DNA from: Variovorax sp. CAN15
GTDB lineage: Bacteria > Pseudomonadota > Gammaproteobacteria > Burkholderiales > Burkholderiaceae_C
Direction: 5' to 3'
NCBI RefSeq assembly: GCF_030462475.1
Contig: NZ_JASMRZ010000026.1
Location: 5,700-69,699, forward strand
Length of the DNA stretch: 64,000 nt
In this document: positions 19,001-27,712 of the stretch, in pieces
Position numbering within the stretch: position 1 is the stretch's first letter
How the letters are laid out: every line of letters starts with the position of its first letter
Program-made: the position numbers and the translations under genes
The notes under the pieces: model-generated
What the model was told of the DNA's origin: nothing
The model's input: the letters and a program-made list of their open reading frames with translations, nothing else
Databases searched by the model: none

Positions 19001-19792
19001 ATGACTTTCCAAGTCCAAAGCGGTGACCCGCTGCTCGAGTTCCGCCTGGCCTACCTGCGCGCCATCGCCCGCTCGTGGCAGGACGACGCCTACCGCCGCG
19101 AACTGCTCGACCAGCAGGACATCCAGCCGATGCTGCACCGCGACTTCGGCCTGCCGACCGCTTGGCCCCAGCTCGACGTGTCGCTGTTCCTGAGCCCCGA
19201 CCCGGCCCAGCGTGCCGAATGGAAGCCGGTGCTCACCGCCGGCTGGGTCGGCCCCGACGATTCCTTCGTGATCGTGCTGCCGCAAGCCCCGTCGTCGAAC
19301 GCCACCGAAGCGCTGGCTGCCTACTACCAGCTGTTCCCGAACTTCATGGGTTCCGCCGCATCGTTCGAGGCGGCCGTGCCGCCGCCCGGCATCGTCGGCG
19401 GTGCGCTGCCCACGGGCCTGGGCATTCCCGGCGGCGGCGACGGCTCGCTGCTGGCCTTCGGCGGCGTGGTGCTGCGCGCGATCGCCGTCGCATGGCAGTC
19501 GCCCGAGCTGCTCTATGAGCTGACGCGCGACCCCGAGACCGACAAGGCCAACGTGCTGAGCCAATGGCTGGGCTACAACAACCCGTTCAACTTCAAGATC
19601 CTGTTCACCTCCAACGCGGCCTTCACCTGGGACGCCGCCAAGGGCGAATGGAACCAGAAGAACGCCGACGGCACCGCGATCAAGAATGCCATCCGCCTGA
19701 ACTATCCGACGGCACCGGTGGAAGAGAGCATGCGCGCCATCGCGCTGACCTCGTACAACAACACGGGCGACCCCTATCCCTTCACCTGCTGA
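19001..19792 (+). CDS. Putative TOMM precursor peptide (BMA_0021/0022-like)
   Basis: 263-residue protein, far longer than usual RiPP precursors, resembling the Burkholderia TOMM precursor family. It appears to contain two leader-like units: residues 14-62 (EFRLAYLRAIARSWQDDAYR, then FGLPTAWPQLDVSLF) and 153-206 (VVLRAIAVAWQSPELLYELT, then NNPFNFKILFTS). Both recall nitrile-hydratase-like leaders, in which a helix with AW/RSWQD precedes a strand. The only cysteine is the last residue (Cys263) after SYNNTGDPYPFT. A Gly-rich hinge separates the units. It lies between the kinase and methyltransferase genes with an AAGGA ribosome site. Precursor status comes from family resemblance and position; the modified residues cannot be deduced. 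Confidence 0.75.
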   Translation: MTFQVQSGDPLLEFRLAYLRAIARSWQDDAYRRELLDQQDIQPMLHRDFGLPTAWPQLDVSLFLSPDPAQRAEWKPVLTAGWVGPDDSFVIVLPQAPSSNATEALAAYYQLFPNFMGSAASFEAAVPPPGIVGGALPTGLGIPGGGDGSLLAFGGVVLRAIAVAWQSPELLYELTRDPETDKANVLSQWLGYNNPFNFKILFTSNAAFTWDAAKGEWNQKNADGTAIKNAIRLNYPTAPVEESMRAIALTSYNNTGDPYPFTC

Positions 19793-19886
19793 GTCCGCGA
19801 CAGGGCAGGGGCCGGCGGCGGGCGCGCTTCAGGGCGCCACGGCCACGCTCCTGCTGACGCTGGCCGCGCGCGCCAATTCGGGCGCC

Positions 19887-20654
19887 GTGGCCGATGCGTC
19901 GGTGTTTTTCGATCCCGAGGCACGGCGCATCGCTGCGTCGCTGCCTTTCGACATCTCGGCCTACGCGGCCGATCCGGCCTTCGTGCGCAGCATCGTGCTG
20001 CGCGCGGCGCTCTTCGACCGGTTCGCGGCCGGGTTCCTTTCCGATCATCCCGACGCCCTGTGCATCACGCTGGGCGCGGGGCTGTGCACGCGCCGCAGCC
20101 GGCTCGGCACCGCGGCGGTGGCGCGTTCGCGCTGGCTCAACATCGATTTGCCCGACGCCATCGAGCTGCGGGCGCAGCACATGCCGCACGCTGATGAAGG
20201 CGAGGGCGCCGACATTGCCTGCTCCGTGCTCGACGAGCGCTGGCTCGATGCCGCCGGCCTGCCCGGCGACCGGCCGGTGCTCGTGATGCTGGAGGGCGTG
20301 TGCCCCTACCTGCCGCAGGCCCCGCTGGAGGCCGTGCTGCGCAGCCTCGCCGGTCGTTTCGCGCAAGGCACGAACTCGTGCGTCGTCGTGCTCGACCACG
20401 TGCATCCGGTGCTCGCCGCCCAGTCGATGGCGGTGGGCGGCATGCGGCTGCCGGTGGTGTCGGGCTTCGAGAGCGCCGCGCAGATCGCGCGCCTGCATCC
20501 ATCGATGCAGGTGCTGTCCGAAGACCATATCTACGGGCAGTTCTCGGAGAAGCACCGGCTTTTCGAGGCTGCATTCCGGGCCACGACCGGCGCATCGCCC
20601 TATGGCGTGGTGCGGCTCGCATTGGGCCGGCAACGGCCGCAAGACGATGCATAA
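19887..20654 (+). CDS. LCMT-type SAM-dependent O-methyltransferase of the TOMM island
   Basis: Class I SAM methyltransferase of the leucine-carboxyl-methyltransferase-like family. The SAM-binding strand CITLGAGLCTRRSRL is present near residue 60, then WLNIDLPDAIELR and VLVMLEGVCPYLP, all family hallmarks. From the first normal start codon (GTG 19887) it has 255 residues, but the frame stays open back to 19749. The extra peptide LQGATATLLLTLAARAN matches the expected family N-terminus. No ATG, GTG or TTG lies in that extension, which overlaps the precursor gene's 3' end. The annotated start is therefore provisional. Probable role: methylation of the TOMM product or precursor. It overlaps the next gene by 8 bp. 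Confidence 0.82.
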   Translation: MADASVFFDPEARRIAASLPFDISAYAADPAFVRSIVLRAALFDRFAAGFLSDHPDALCITLGAGLCTRRSRLGTAAVARSRWLNIDLPDAIELRAQHMPHADEGEGADIACSVLDERWLDAAGLPGDRPVLVMLEGVCPYLPQAPLEAVLRSLAGRFAQGTNSCVVVLDHVHPVLAAQSMAVGGMRLPVVSGFESAAQIARLHPSMQVLSEDHIYGQFSEKHRLFEAAFRATTGASPYGVVRLALGRQRPQDDA

Positions 20655-22794
20655 CGGCCCGATGCCGGATTTCTTCACCGACGTCTTCCGCTGGCATGAC
20701 AGGTTCCTGCCGCCGGTTGTGCTTCAGGATCGCCTGCTGCTGGCCGGCGAGAACGACCTGCTGGTGCTGGGCTCGCCAGGCGTCATGGCCGTGGAGCGCG
20801 TGCTGCGCGAGGGAGTCAGCCTCGCCGCCTATTGCCGTACCGGAGAAACCGCCGCGCAACTCGCGCAGTTGCTGCATGCGCTGGAGGCGCTCGCGCGCCA
20901 AGGGCTGGTGCGGCCCGTGGCAAAGAGCGACACCGATTCCTGGCTGGTTTCCGATTATTCGGCGGTGCATGTCCGCACGGCTCTTTCCGGTCATGTGGAC
21001 GCGATCGCGCTGTCGAAGGCGGTGGATGCCGGTTCGGCGAGCCGCTGGGCGCAGGCGCTGCCCGACGGCACCGAACTCAGCCTCGTGTTCTGCGACGACT
21101 ATCTCGACCCCAGGCTTGCCGCCATCGACGCGGAGCAGCGCGCTTCGGGCCGGCCCTGGCTGCTGGTCAAGCCGACGGGAGAGCAGGCCATGGTTGGTCC
21201 TGTCTTCCGGGCTTCCGGCCCGTGCTGGCACTGCCTCGCGCACCGTTGGCTCAGGAACCGCCCGGCGCGCGCCTGGTGGCAGTCGCGGCACGGCAGCGCG
21301 GATAGCAGCGCGCCGGTTCACGCCGGCACGGGGCTCGTCGGCGAGCGTCTCGGCCAGTTGCTTCCCCTCGCGTTGGAGATCGTGACCCATGCGGGCGACG
21401 CCCAGGTCCGGACGCTGGATTCGCCCGAGCCGCATTTCGTAGCCGTCCGCCCGCAATGCCCGCACTGCGGAACACCCGGTCTCGTTGCGCGCAAGCAGCG
21501 CGAGCCCATCGTGCTGGCGCCGGGCCTGCCCACCGCAAGCCACGACGGCGGCTGGCGCACCGTGCCGGCTTCGGTCACCGTGGAGCGGCTGATGCGCCAC
21601 GTCAGCCCGCTCACCGGCGCGGTCGCGCGGATCGTGCCGCTGAACGCCGAAGCCGAGGGCGCGCTGACGGTCTACCGCAGCGAAATCTTCAGGACGCCGC
21701 CGGCCGGCGACGACGAGTTGCCCGGCGCGCTGACCCAGGTGTGCCTGGGCAAGGGCATGTCGATGGAGCAGTCCCGCGCCAGTGCGCTGTGCGAGGCGGC
21801 CGAGCGGCATTGCGCCTTTTTCCAGGGCGACGAGGCCTGGCTGATCGCGCCCGCCGCCGATCTGGATGCTCCCTGCATCGAGCCGCAGGCTCTGGCGCTC
21901 TTCAGCGAACGCCAGCGCGAGCGTTTCGACACGCACAAGCCGCCGCATGCCGTGGCCCCCTCCGCCGCGATGGAGCAACAGCCTTCATGGTGGACGCCTG
22001 CCTGGTCGCTGACCGCGGACGAGCGCCGGTACCTGCCGCTGGCCTTCTGCTTCGCCAACGCGCCGGCGCAGAGCCAGCTTCACGTGGGCTGGACCTCGAA
22101 CGGCTGCGCGGCAGGGAATACGCGCGAGGAAGCCATCCTCCAGGGCTTTCTCGAACTGGTGGAGCGCGACGCCGCCGCCGTCTGGTGGTACGGCCGCCAC
22201 CGCAGGCCGGCGATCGGGCTCGACGGCCTCCCGGGCGACATCCTCCAGCGCATCGAGCGCACCTGCGGCCCGCGCTGGGAGCGCTGGGTGCTCGACATCA
22301 CGCACGATTTCGGCATTCCGGTGGTGGTCGCCGTCGGCCGCCACCTGGACACGGGGGCCTGGGCGGTCGGCTTCGGCTGCAGCCCCGACCGCGCGCTGGC
22401 CTGTGAGCGGGCGCTCACGGAAATGAGCCAGCTGATCGCAGCGGGCAAGAGCTTCGCGGTGCCGGCCGCCGAATCCGGGGAGGAGGGGGCTCCGGCCTTC
22501 CTCATGCCGGAGGGCACCGCGCCGGTTTCGGCGGCTCCCGCCGCCCGGACCGACATTGCCGACGAGATCCGCCGCTGCGTAGGCATCGCCGCCTCGCTCG
22601 GCCTGGAAACCATCGTTCTCGACCACACCCGTCCCGATCTTCCCCTGTGCACGGTGAAGGTGGTGGTGCCGGGCCTGTGCCACATCTGGCCGGAGCTTGG
22701 CAATCCGCGCCTGTACCGCGTGCCGGTCGCCCTCGGATGGCGCGACACTCCCATGCGTGAAAGCGACCTGAATCCGCAGGCGCTTTACGTATGA
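20647..22794 (+). CDS. Fused TOMM cyclodehydratase (E1-like plus YcaO domains)
   Basis: 715-residue fusion of the SagC-like and SagD-like partners that turn Cys, Ser or Thr residues of a precursor into azoline rings using ATP. The N-terminal half is the E1-ubiquitin-activating-like peptide-binding domain, with a structural zinc site from Cys193/Cys196 (CWHC) and Cys271/Cys274 (CPHC). From about residue 310 the YcaO domain begins; ATP/Mg-binding signatures include CEAAERHC (382-389) and LELVERDAAAVWW near 520. It ends in LNPQALYV rather than the proline-rich PxPxP tail of many YcaO enzymes. Start ATG 20647 overlaps the methyltransferase stop. No separate dehydrogenase gene is seen, so rings may remain as azolines. 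Confidence 0.93.
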   Translation: MHNGPMPDFFTDVFRWHDRFLPPVVLQDRLLLAGENDLLVLGSPGVMAVERVLREGVSLAAYCRTGETAAQLAQLLHALEALARQGLVRPVAKSDTDSWLVSDYSAVHVRTALSGHVDAIALSKAVDAGSASRWAQALPDGTELSLVFCDDYLDPRLAAIDAEQRASGRPWLLVKPTGEQAMVGPVFRASGPCWHCLAHRWLRNRPARAWWQSRHGSADSSAPVHAGTGLVGERLGQLLPLALEIVTHAGDAQVRTLDSPEPHFVAVRPQCPHCGTPGLVARKQREPIVLAPGLPTASHDGGWRTVPASVTVERLMRHVSPLTGAVARIVPLNAEAEGALTVYRSEIFRTPPAGDDELPGALTQVCLGKGMSMEQSRASALCEAAERHCAFFQGDEAWLIAPAADLDAPCIEPQALALFSERQRERFDTHKPPHAVAPSAAMEQQPSWWTPAWSLTADERRYLPLAFCFANAPAQSQLHVGWTSNGCAAGNTREEAILQGFLELVERDAAAVWWYGRHRRPAIGLDGLPGDILQRIERTCGPRWERWVLDITHDFGIPVVVAVGRHLDTGAWAVGFGCSPDRALACERALTEMSQLIAAGKSFAVPAAESGEEGAPAFLMPEGTAPVSAAPAARTDIADEIRRCVGIAASLGLETIVLDHTRPDLPLCTVKVVVPGLCHIWPELGNPRLYRVPVALGWRDTPMRESDLNPQALYV

Positions 22795-22816
22795 GATCGC
22801 GTAGGAGAATGCGGCG

Positions 22817-23767
22817 ATGGCCATCTTCAGGAACAAGCTCGACCGGCGCGCCACCGTGCTGCGGCCGGTGCATGCCTTCGGACGGCGCGCCTCGGTCTGC
22901 CAGACGGTGCTGCGGGCGCCCGACGTATCCCAGGTTCACGCAATGGTGCGGTGGAACCGGCAGGCGTGGGAAATCGTCGACCAGAGCCGCAACGGCACCA
23001 CGCTGAACGGCGAGCGCCTGCCCAGCGGCCGCTGGACCGCGCTGCCCCTCGGTGCCGAGGTCCGCATGGGCATCGGCGACGAGTCGATCTGGACCGTGGA
23101 AGACCTCGCGCCGCCGGCCACCTGCCTCTTTCCCGCCGATGCCAGCGATGCGGGCGCCATCCTGGAGCTGAACCCGCGCGAGAACCTGCTGCCGGACGAG
23201 CACGAACCCGAGGCGAACGTGTACTTCCAGGACGGCAAGTGGATGCTCGAGCACATCGACGGCATCGAACTGCTGACCGATGGCGCGATGGTGCGCACAT
23301 CGTCCAGCACCTGGGAGTTCGTGCTGTGCGACGACCTGGATCTCACCTCGGAGACCCCGATATCGACTCCGATGCCCGTGGCGCTGTCGCCGGACGTGAC
23401 GCTTCATTTCGAGGTCAGCCAGGACGAGGAACACACGAGCCTGAACGTGGTGGCGCAGGGCAGGTCGGTGCCGCTGGGCGAGCGCATCCATCACTACACC
23501 CTGGTCACGCTGGCGCGGCTGCGCCAGAAGGACGCACAGCGCGGCATCGCGCCGCAGAGCCAGGGGTGGGTCGGGCTGGACGAGTTGTCGCGCATGCTGG
23601 GGGTGGAGCCCTCCTACGTGAACATCCAGATATTCCGCGCGAAGCACCAGCTCCTCAATGCGCTGCCGCCCCACCTGGCCGAGCCGCCGCTGGTCGAGCG
23701 CCGGCGCGGCACCGTGCGGCTGGGCAGCTACCCGTTCGAAATTCGTGGTGGGGCGCAACCGCTGTAA
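22817..23767 (+). CDS. FHA-domain protein with C-terminal winged helix
   Basis: 316-residue cytoplasmic protein. Residues 20-95 form an FHA phosphothreonine-binding domain: FGRRASV, VSQVHAMV, DQSRNGTTLNGERL hold the conserved Gly, Arg, Ser/His and Asn positions. A middle beta-rich region (about 110-215) is unassigned. Residues 220-300 (YTLVTLARLRQKDAQRG ... GWVGLDELSRMLGVEPSYVN) resemble the winged-helix effector domain of transcriptional regulators. The gene follows the cyclodehydratase by 22 bp. A phosphothreonine reader beside a threonine kinase suggests the two form a signalling pair controlling island transcription. This is inference; no binding site was identified. Confidence 0.85.
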   Translation: MAIFRNKLDRRATVLRPVHAFGRRASVCQTVLRAPDVSQVHAMVRWNRQAWEIVDQSRNGTTLNGERLPSGRWTALPLGAEVRMGIGDESIWTVEDLAPPATCLFPADASDAGAILELNPRENLLPDEHEPEANVYFQDGKWMLEHIDGIELLTDGAMVRTSSSTWEFVLCDDLDLTSETPISTPMPVALSPDVTLHFEVSQDEEHTSLNVVAQGRSVPLGERIHHYTLVTLARLRQKDAQRGIAPQSQGWVGLDELSRMLGVEPSYVNIQIFRAKHQLLNALPPHLAEPPLVERRRGTVRLGSYPFEIRGGAQPL

Positions 23768-23873
23768 TCGTATGTAATTCAAATCGACCCCTGCGCTCCC
23801 TAGAGTGACGACCAGTGCGGTGCCGCCGTGGCCCGCATGCCGTCAATCACTCTGTTTCATTCGGGAAGTCGTC

Positions 23874-24533
23874 ATGGGAATGATCTATTCCGTCACGGTC
23901 AACAACCATGCAAGCCACTCGGCCTACTTCATGGTGTTCCAGAACGACCCGACGCAACTGGCGCCGAATGCCCTGTCTCTGGCGTGGTTCGCCAGGTTCT
24001 CGAATCCGGGGCAGGCCTCCCGCGTCAAGTTCCAGTGGAGCGTCGACGTCGGCTTCGCCTGGGCGGAGACGGGCGAGCTGCAGCCCGGCGTGCAGTTCAC
24101 CCCCACCGAAACCTACGAACCGAGCGGCTGCAACAACAAGATCACCCTCGACTGCAATCGCAGTTACCGGTTCGTGAATCCCTCGCAGGGGCCCGAGCAG
24201 TCCCGGCTCTATCTGGCCCAGTCGGCGGCTATTCCGGCCAGGTCCGCCGCCGCCGTGGGCGTGACCATGGGCGGCAGCCCCGTGTACGCGGTGCAGGCGC
24301 GCTCCAGCCAGAACCTGACCTTCTCGCCGCATCCGAAGTACTTCATCGCCTACGGCGACTTCGAGGAGGGAGACGTGATCGACGTCAGCGCGATCAACAA
24401 CCCGCTGGAGCTGGCGTACCCGCCCGGCGTCTATGCACTGAACACCACGCTGAACGCGGACGGAAGCTGGGACCAGCCGGAGAGCCTGGCCCTTTCGAAC
24501 GCGAGCCGCCTGCGCCTGCTCGCGGCGGCATGA
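23874..24533 (+). CDS. Unrecognised TOMM-island protein, possibly RhiA-like
   Basis: 219-residue protein with no signal peptide and a strongly beta-stranded appearance: IYSVTVNNHASHSAYFMVFQ, then SLAWFARFSNPG, VKFQWSVDVGFAWAETGEL, PKYFIAYGDFEEGD and a conserved-looking tail YPPGVYALNTTLNADGSW. The pattern recalls RhiA-like proteins of unknown biochemical function known from rhizosphere bacteria, but I hold this only loosely. The ATG at 23874 follows GGGAAG; an alternative start is the ATG two codons later. A 106-bp gap separates it from the FHA gene and could hold its own promoter. The stop overlaps a small open frame (ATGA). Confidence 0.6.
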   Translation: MGMIYSVTVNNHASHSAYFMVFQNDPTQLAPNALSLAWFARFSNPGQASRVKFQWSVDVGFAWAETGELQPGVQFTPTETYEPSGCNNKITLDCNRSYRFVNPSQGPEQSRLYLAQSAAIPARSAAAVGVTMGGSPVYAVQARSSQNLTFSPHPKYFIAYGDFEEGDVIDVSAINNPLELAYPPGVYALNTTLNADGSWDQPESLALSNASRLRLLAAA

Positions 24534-24697
24534 ACAACACCAAGCCTGTCACACGCCTTGTGGATTCGTTGAGGACGACGGCCATGAAGAAAAGAAGCAC
24601 CCGCCAGCCTGCCCACCCGGCCACATCCGGCGCGACGCCCGTGGCCACCATCGAATGCCAGGAGTCCGGCCATGTACATGCGTCAAGCAACCGTTGA
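24530..24697 (+). CDS. Possible small protein of the TOMM island (55 residues)
   Basis: A 55-codon frame starting in an ATGA overlap with the previous stop and running into the next gene. It is basic and polar (MNNTKPVTRLVDSLRTT; KKRSTRQPAHPATSG) with one Cys and many Thr/Ser near the end (VATIECQESGHVHASSNR). An inner ATG at 24584 has GAGG about 10 bp upstream and would give 37 residues. The overlap with the next gene's start and the lack of a recognised family keep this tentative. It could be a small accessory peptide, a second RiPP precursor, or chance. Confidence 0.3.
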   Translation: MNNTKPVTRLVDSLRTTAMKKRSTRQPAHPATSGATPVATIECQESGHVHASSNR

Positions 24698-25043
24698 AAG
24701 AGTGGCCATGCGGCGCGTGTGTCTGGTGCCCCAGGGCGGGCGTCTGGAAGATCCGCAGGTCGACTGCCTGCCGATGGAGGAAGCGGTCTGGGAGCGCGGC
24801 TACACGCTGGTGATCGACGAGGTCAAGCGCGGTCTCTTGCAGGACTTCTGGAGGAACTACTACGGCGCCTCCGCCGAGATGGCGATGTCGGGAAACCGGC
24901 TGATGGAGCTGCGCAAGGACATCATGGCGATCACGCCGGACTGCCTGGGCGAGCCGGCCGTGTTCCAGTTTCTGGTGAAGCTGACCCGCATGTGCGTGCG
25001 GGCGTACAGCCAGCAGGGCACGCTCCAGGTCGTCGCTGAATAG
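24672..25043 (+). CDS. Hypothetical TOMM-island protein (123 residues)
   Basis: Small, mainly helical protein with no recognised domain. Visible features are VERVAMRRVCLVPQGGRLED, the motif DEVKRGLLQDFWRNYYGASAEM, and a helical C-terminal half LVKLTRMCVRAYSQQG. No signal peptide or membrane segment is present. The start ATG has a good AGGAG site 9 bp upstream. Codon use matches the neighbours. It is the last gene of the island, and its stop is 4 bp before a copy of the intergenic repeat. It could be an immunity or maturation partner, but there is no direct evidence for either. Confidence 0.65.
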   Translation: MYMRQATVERVAMRRVCLVPQGGRLEDPQVDCLPMEEAVWERGYTLVIDEVKRGLLQDFWRNYYGASAEMAMSGNRLMELRKDIMAITPDCLGEPAVFQFLVKLTRMCVRAYSQQGTLQVVAE

Positions 25044-25047
25044 GCTC

Positions 25048-25135
25048 TCCCCCAGGCTGCGCGCACTTCGTGTCGCTTCGCCAACCCTCTTCCGGGGGCG
25101 ACACCTGCGGCCCGGCGGAGCCGGTTCCGCGGTGT
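25048..25135 (-). repeat. Intergenic hairpin repeat, copy 3 (reverse orientation)
   Basis: Same sequence and orientation as the copy at 14632, beginning 4 bp after the stop of the last TOMM-island gene and ending with 'agccggttccgcggtgt'. It forms the right flank of the island. Confidence 0.9.
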
Positions 25136-25165
25136 CCCGCGACTGGGGCAGGGCGCGCGGATGGC

Positions 25166-25558
25166 TCAGGGATTTGGCGCCTGCAGCTGGGCGCCCATCT
25201 TCTGGTGGATCAGGTTCACCGCCTTCAGCGGGCGCAGCATCACCTTGAACTCGGTGATCTTTCCTTCGTCGTTCCACTTCATCATGTCGACGCCGTTGAT
25301 CTGGATGCCGTCCAGTTCCAGCGTGAATTCGAGCACGCCGTCGCGTTCCGATTTCAGCTCGCGCACGTAGCGGAAGCTCTCGTTGAAGAACACCTGGAAC
25401 GCCGCCGCCAGATACTTCTGCGTGATGCGCTTGCCCACCTGGGGCGTGTGCACCACCGGCGAATGGAATACCGCTGTGTCGTCGAGCAGGGCATCGAGCC
25501 CTGCGACATCGCGTTCCTTGACGAGCTTGTGCCAGGTGGCGAGGGTGTCGATCGGCAT
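25166..25558 (-). CDS. SnoaL/NTF2-like protein
   Basis: 130-residue single-domain protein of the NTF2-like (SnoaL-like) cone fold, from the pattern LATWHKLVKERDVAGLDALL, DDTAVFHSPVVHT and the closing strands EFTLELDGIQINGVDMMKWN and EFKVMLRPLKAVN. Members include isomerases and hydrolases as well as non-enzymes; the reaction cannot be told. It starts at the ATG on the complement of 25556-25558. The frame runs on upstream but without family-like residues. It is last in the leftward block after the FAD oxidoreductase, 112 bp from it, and may be transcribed with it. Confidence 0.8.
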   Translation of the reverse strand: MPIDTLATWHKLVKERDVAGLDALLDDTAVFHSPVVHTPQVGKRITQKYLAAAFQVFFNESFRYVRELKSERDGVLEFTLELDGIQINGVDMMKWNDEGKITEFKVMLRPLKAVNLIHQKMGAQLQAPNP

Positions 25559-25670
25559 GGGTCTCCTGAAGCTGTTGTGGTCGATGCCCGCCATTTGACG
25601 CATGCGCGGCGCCCGTGGCAAGGCACCGCGCGCGCATAGGCGACTCGGCCGTTCGCCGTGGCTTTCGGCC

Positions 25671-26950
25671 TCAGGCCATCCGGTCCAGCAGGCTGTACCA
25701 GGCCACGCCGCCCGCGATGTAGAAGCGCTGCAACCCGTGCAGCGGGATCGGTTGGATCGGCGACACCGGATAAGGAAAATCCGCGCCCGCATCCACCATC
25801 CGCGCCGCCAGGTGCCTGCCCATGCTCGTGGCCAGCGCGATGCCCCGGCCGTTGTAGCCCAGCGCGATCGTCATGCCCGGCGCCGGGGTGTGCACATGCG
25901 GCATGAAGTCGCGCGTGACGGCGATCCGGCCGGCCCAGCGGTACTGGTAGCGCAGCGGTCCGAGCTGCGGAAACAGCAGCTCCAGCGAGCGCTCCAGGTG
26001 CGCGAAGTCGGCGGGGCCCCCCGGGTCGGCGAAATGGCCGCGCCCGCCCATCAGCAGGCGGCCCTGCGCGTCCTTGCGGAAATAGAGCAGCAGGCGCTGC
26101 GAGGTCGAGGCGGTTTCGCCGCGCGGCAGGATCGCGTCGGCCGCCGCGCCCTTCAGCGGCTCGGTGGCCACGATGAAGCTGTTGGCCGCCAGCACCGTGC
26201 GCTTCAGCCCGGGCCACAGCGCACCCGTGTAGCCGTTGGTCGCGATGACGACCTGCTCGGCGCTGACGCTCGCGCCCGTCGAGGTGCTCGCATGCCAGTG
26301 CGAGCCGCGCCGCTCCAGCGCGGTGACCTCGGTGCCGCCGTGCACGGCCACGCCCAGGCCCTGCGCCGCGCGCACCAGCCCGCGCGTGTAGGCCAGCGGC
26401 TGGATGCCGCCGGCGCGGCCATCGAGCCAGCCGCCGGCGAAGGTGTCGGTGCCCAGCCGCGCCGCGACGGCCGCGCGGTCGAGCATCTGCGTGTTCACGC
26501 CGCGCCTGGCCCATTGCTCGGCGCGCGCATGCAGGCCGGCCACGTCCTTCTCCGAATAGGAAACCTGCAGCCAGCCGCTGCGCACCGGCTGGCAGTCGAT
26601 GCCGTGGCGCGCGATCAGGTCGAACACCAGGTCGGCCGAGCCCGACACCGCGTCGATCAGCGGCTCCGCACGCTCGGCGCCGTAGAGCCGCACGAGTTCG
26701 TCGGGGTCGTGCTTGAGCGTGGGGTTCACCTGCCCGCCGTTGCGCCCCGAGGCACCCCAGCCGGGCTCGTGCGCCTCCAGCACGCACACCTGCGCGCCGG
26801 CCTCGGCCAGATGCAGCGCGGCAGACAGGCCGGTGAAGCCGCCGCCCACGATCAGCACGTCGGCCTTGCGCGATCCGGCGAGCGGCGGTGTCGGCGGAGC
26901 TGGAGGGGCTGTTGCAGCCCAGAGCGACGGCGGCATGGCACTGGCTGCGC

Positions 26951-26954
<4 letters not shown>
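25671..26954 (-). CDS. FAD-dependent amine/amino acid oxidoreductase (DadA/PuuB-like)
   Basis: 427-residue flavoprotein of the DAO (D-amino acid oxidase) superfamily. After a Pro/Ala-rich N-terminus, the dinucleotide-binding motif [20 protein letters not shown] appears near residue 30, followed by [14 protein letters not shown], typical of PuuB- or OrdL-like oxidases. The C-terminal [17 protein letters not shown] closes the FAD site. It would oxidise an amine or amino acid, giving aldehyde or keto acid, ammonia and peroxide. Its start overlaps the ABC ATPase stop (ATGA), so the imported compound is probably its substrate. The exact substrate is unknown. Confidence 0.9.

Positions 26955-27708
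<754 letters not shown>

Positions 27709-27712
<4 letters not shown>

Noticed and set aside
15995..19564. 1189-residue open frame antisense to the kinase-cyclase fusion
   Set aside because: It mirrors a gene with strong domains and consists of His/Arg/Gly/Ala-rich low-complexity text. Long antisense frames are expected in GC-rich DNA.
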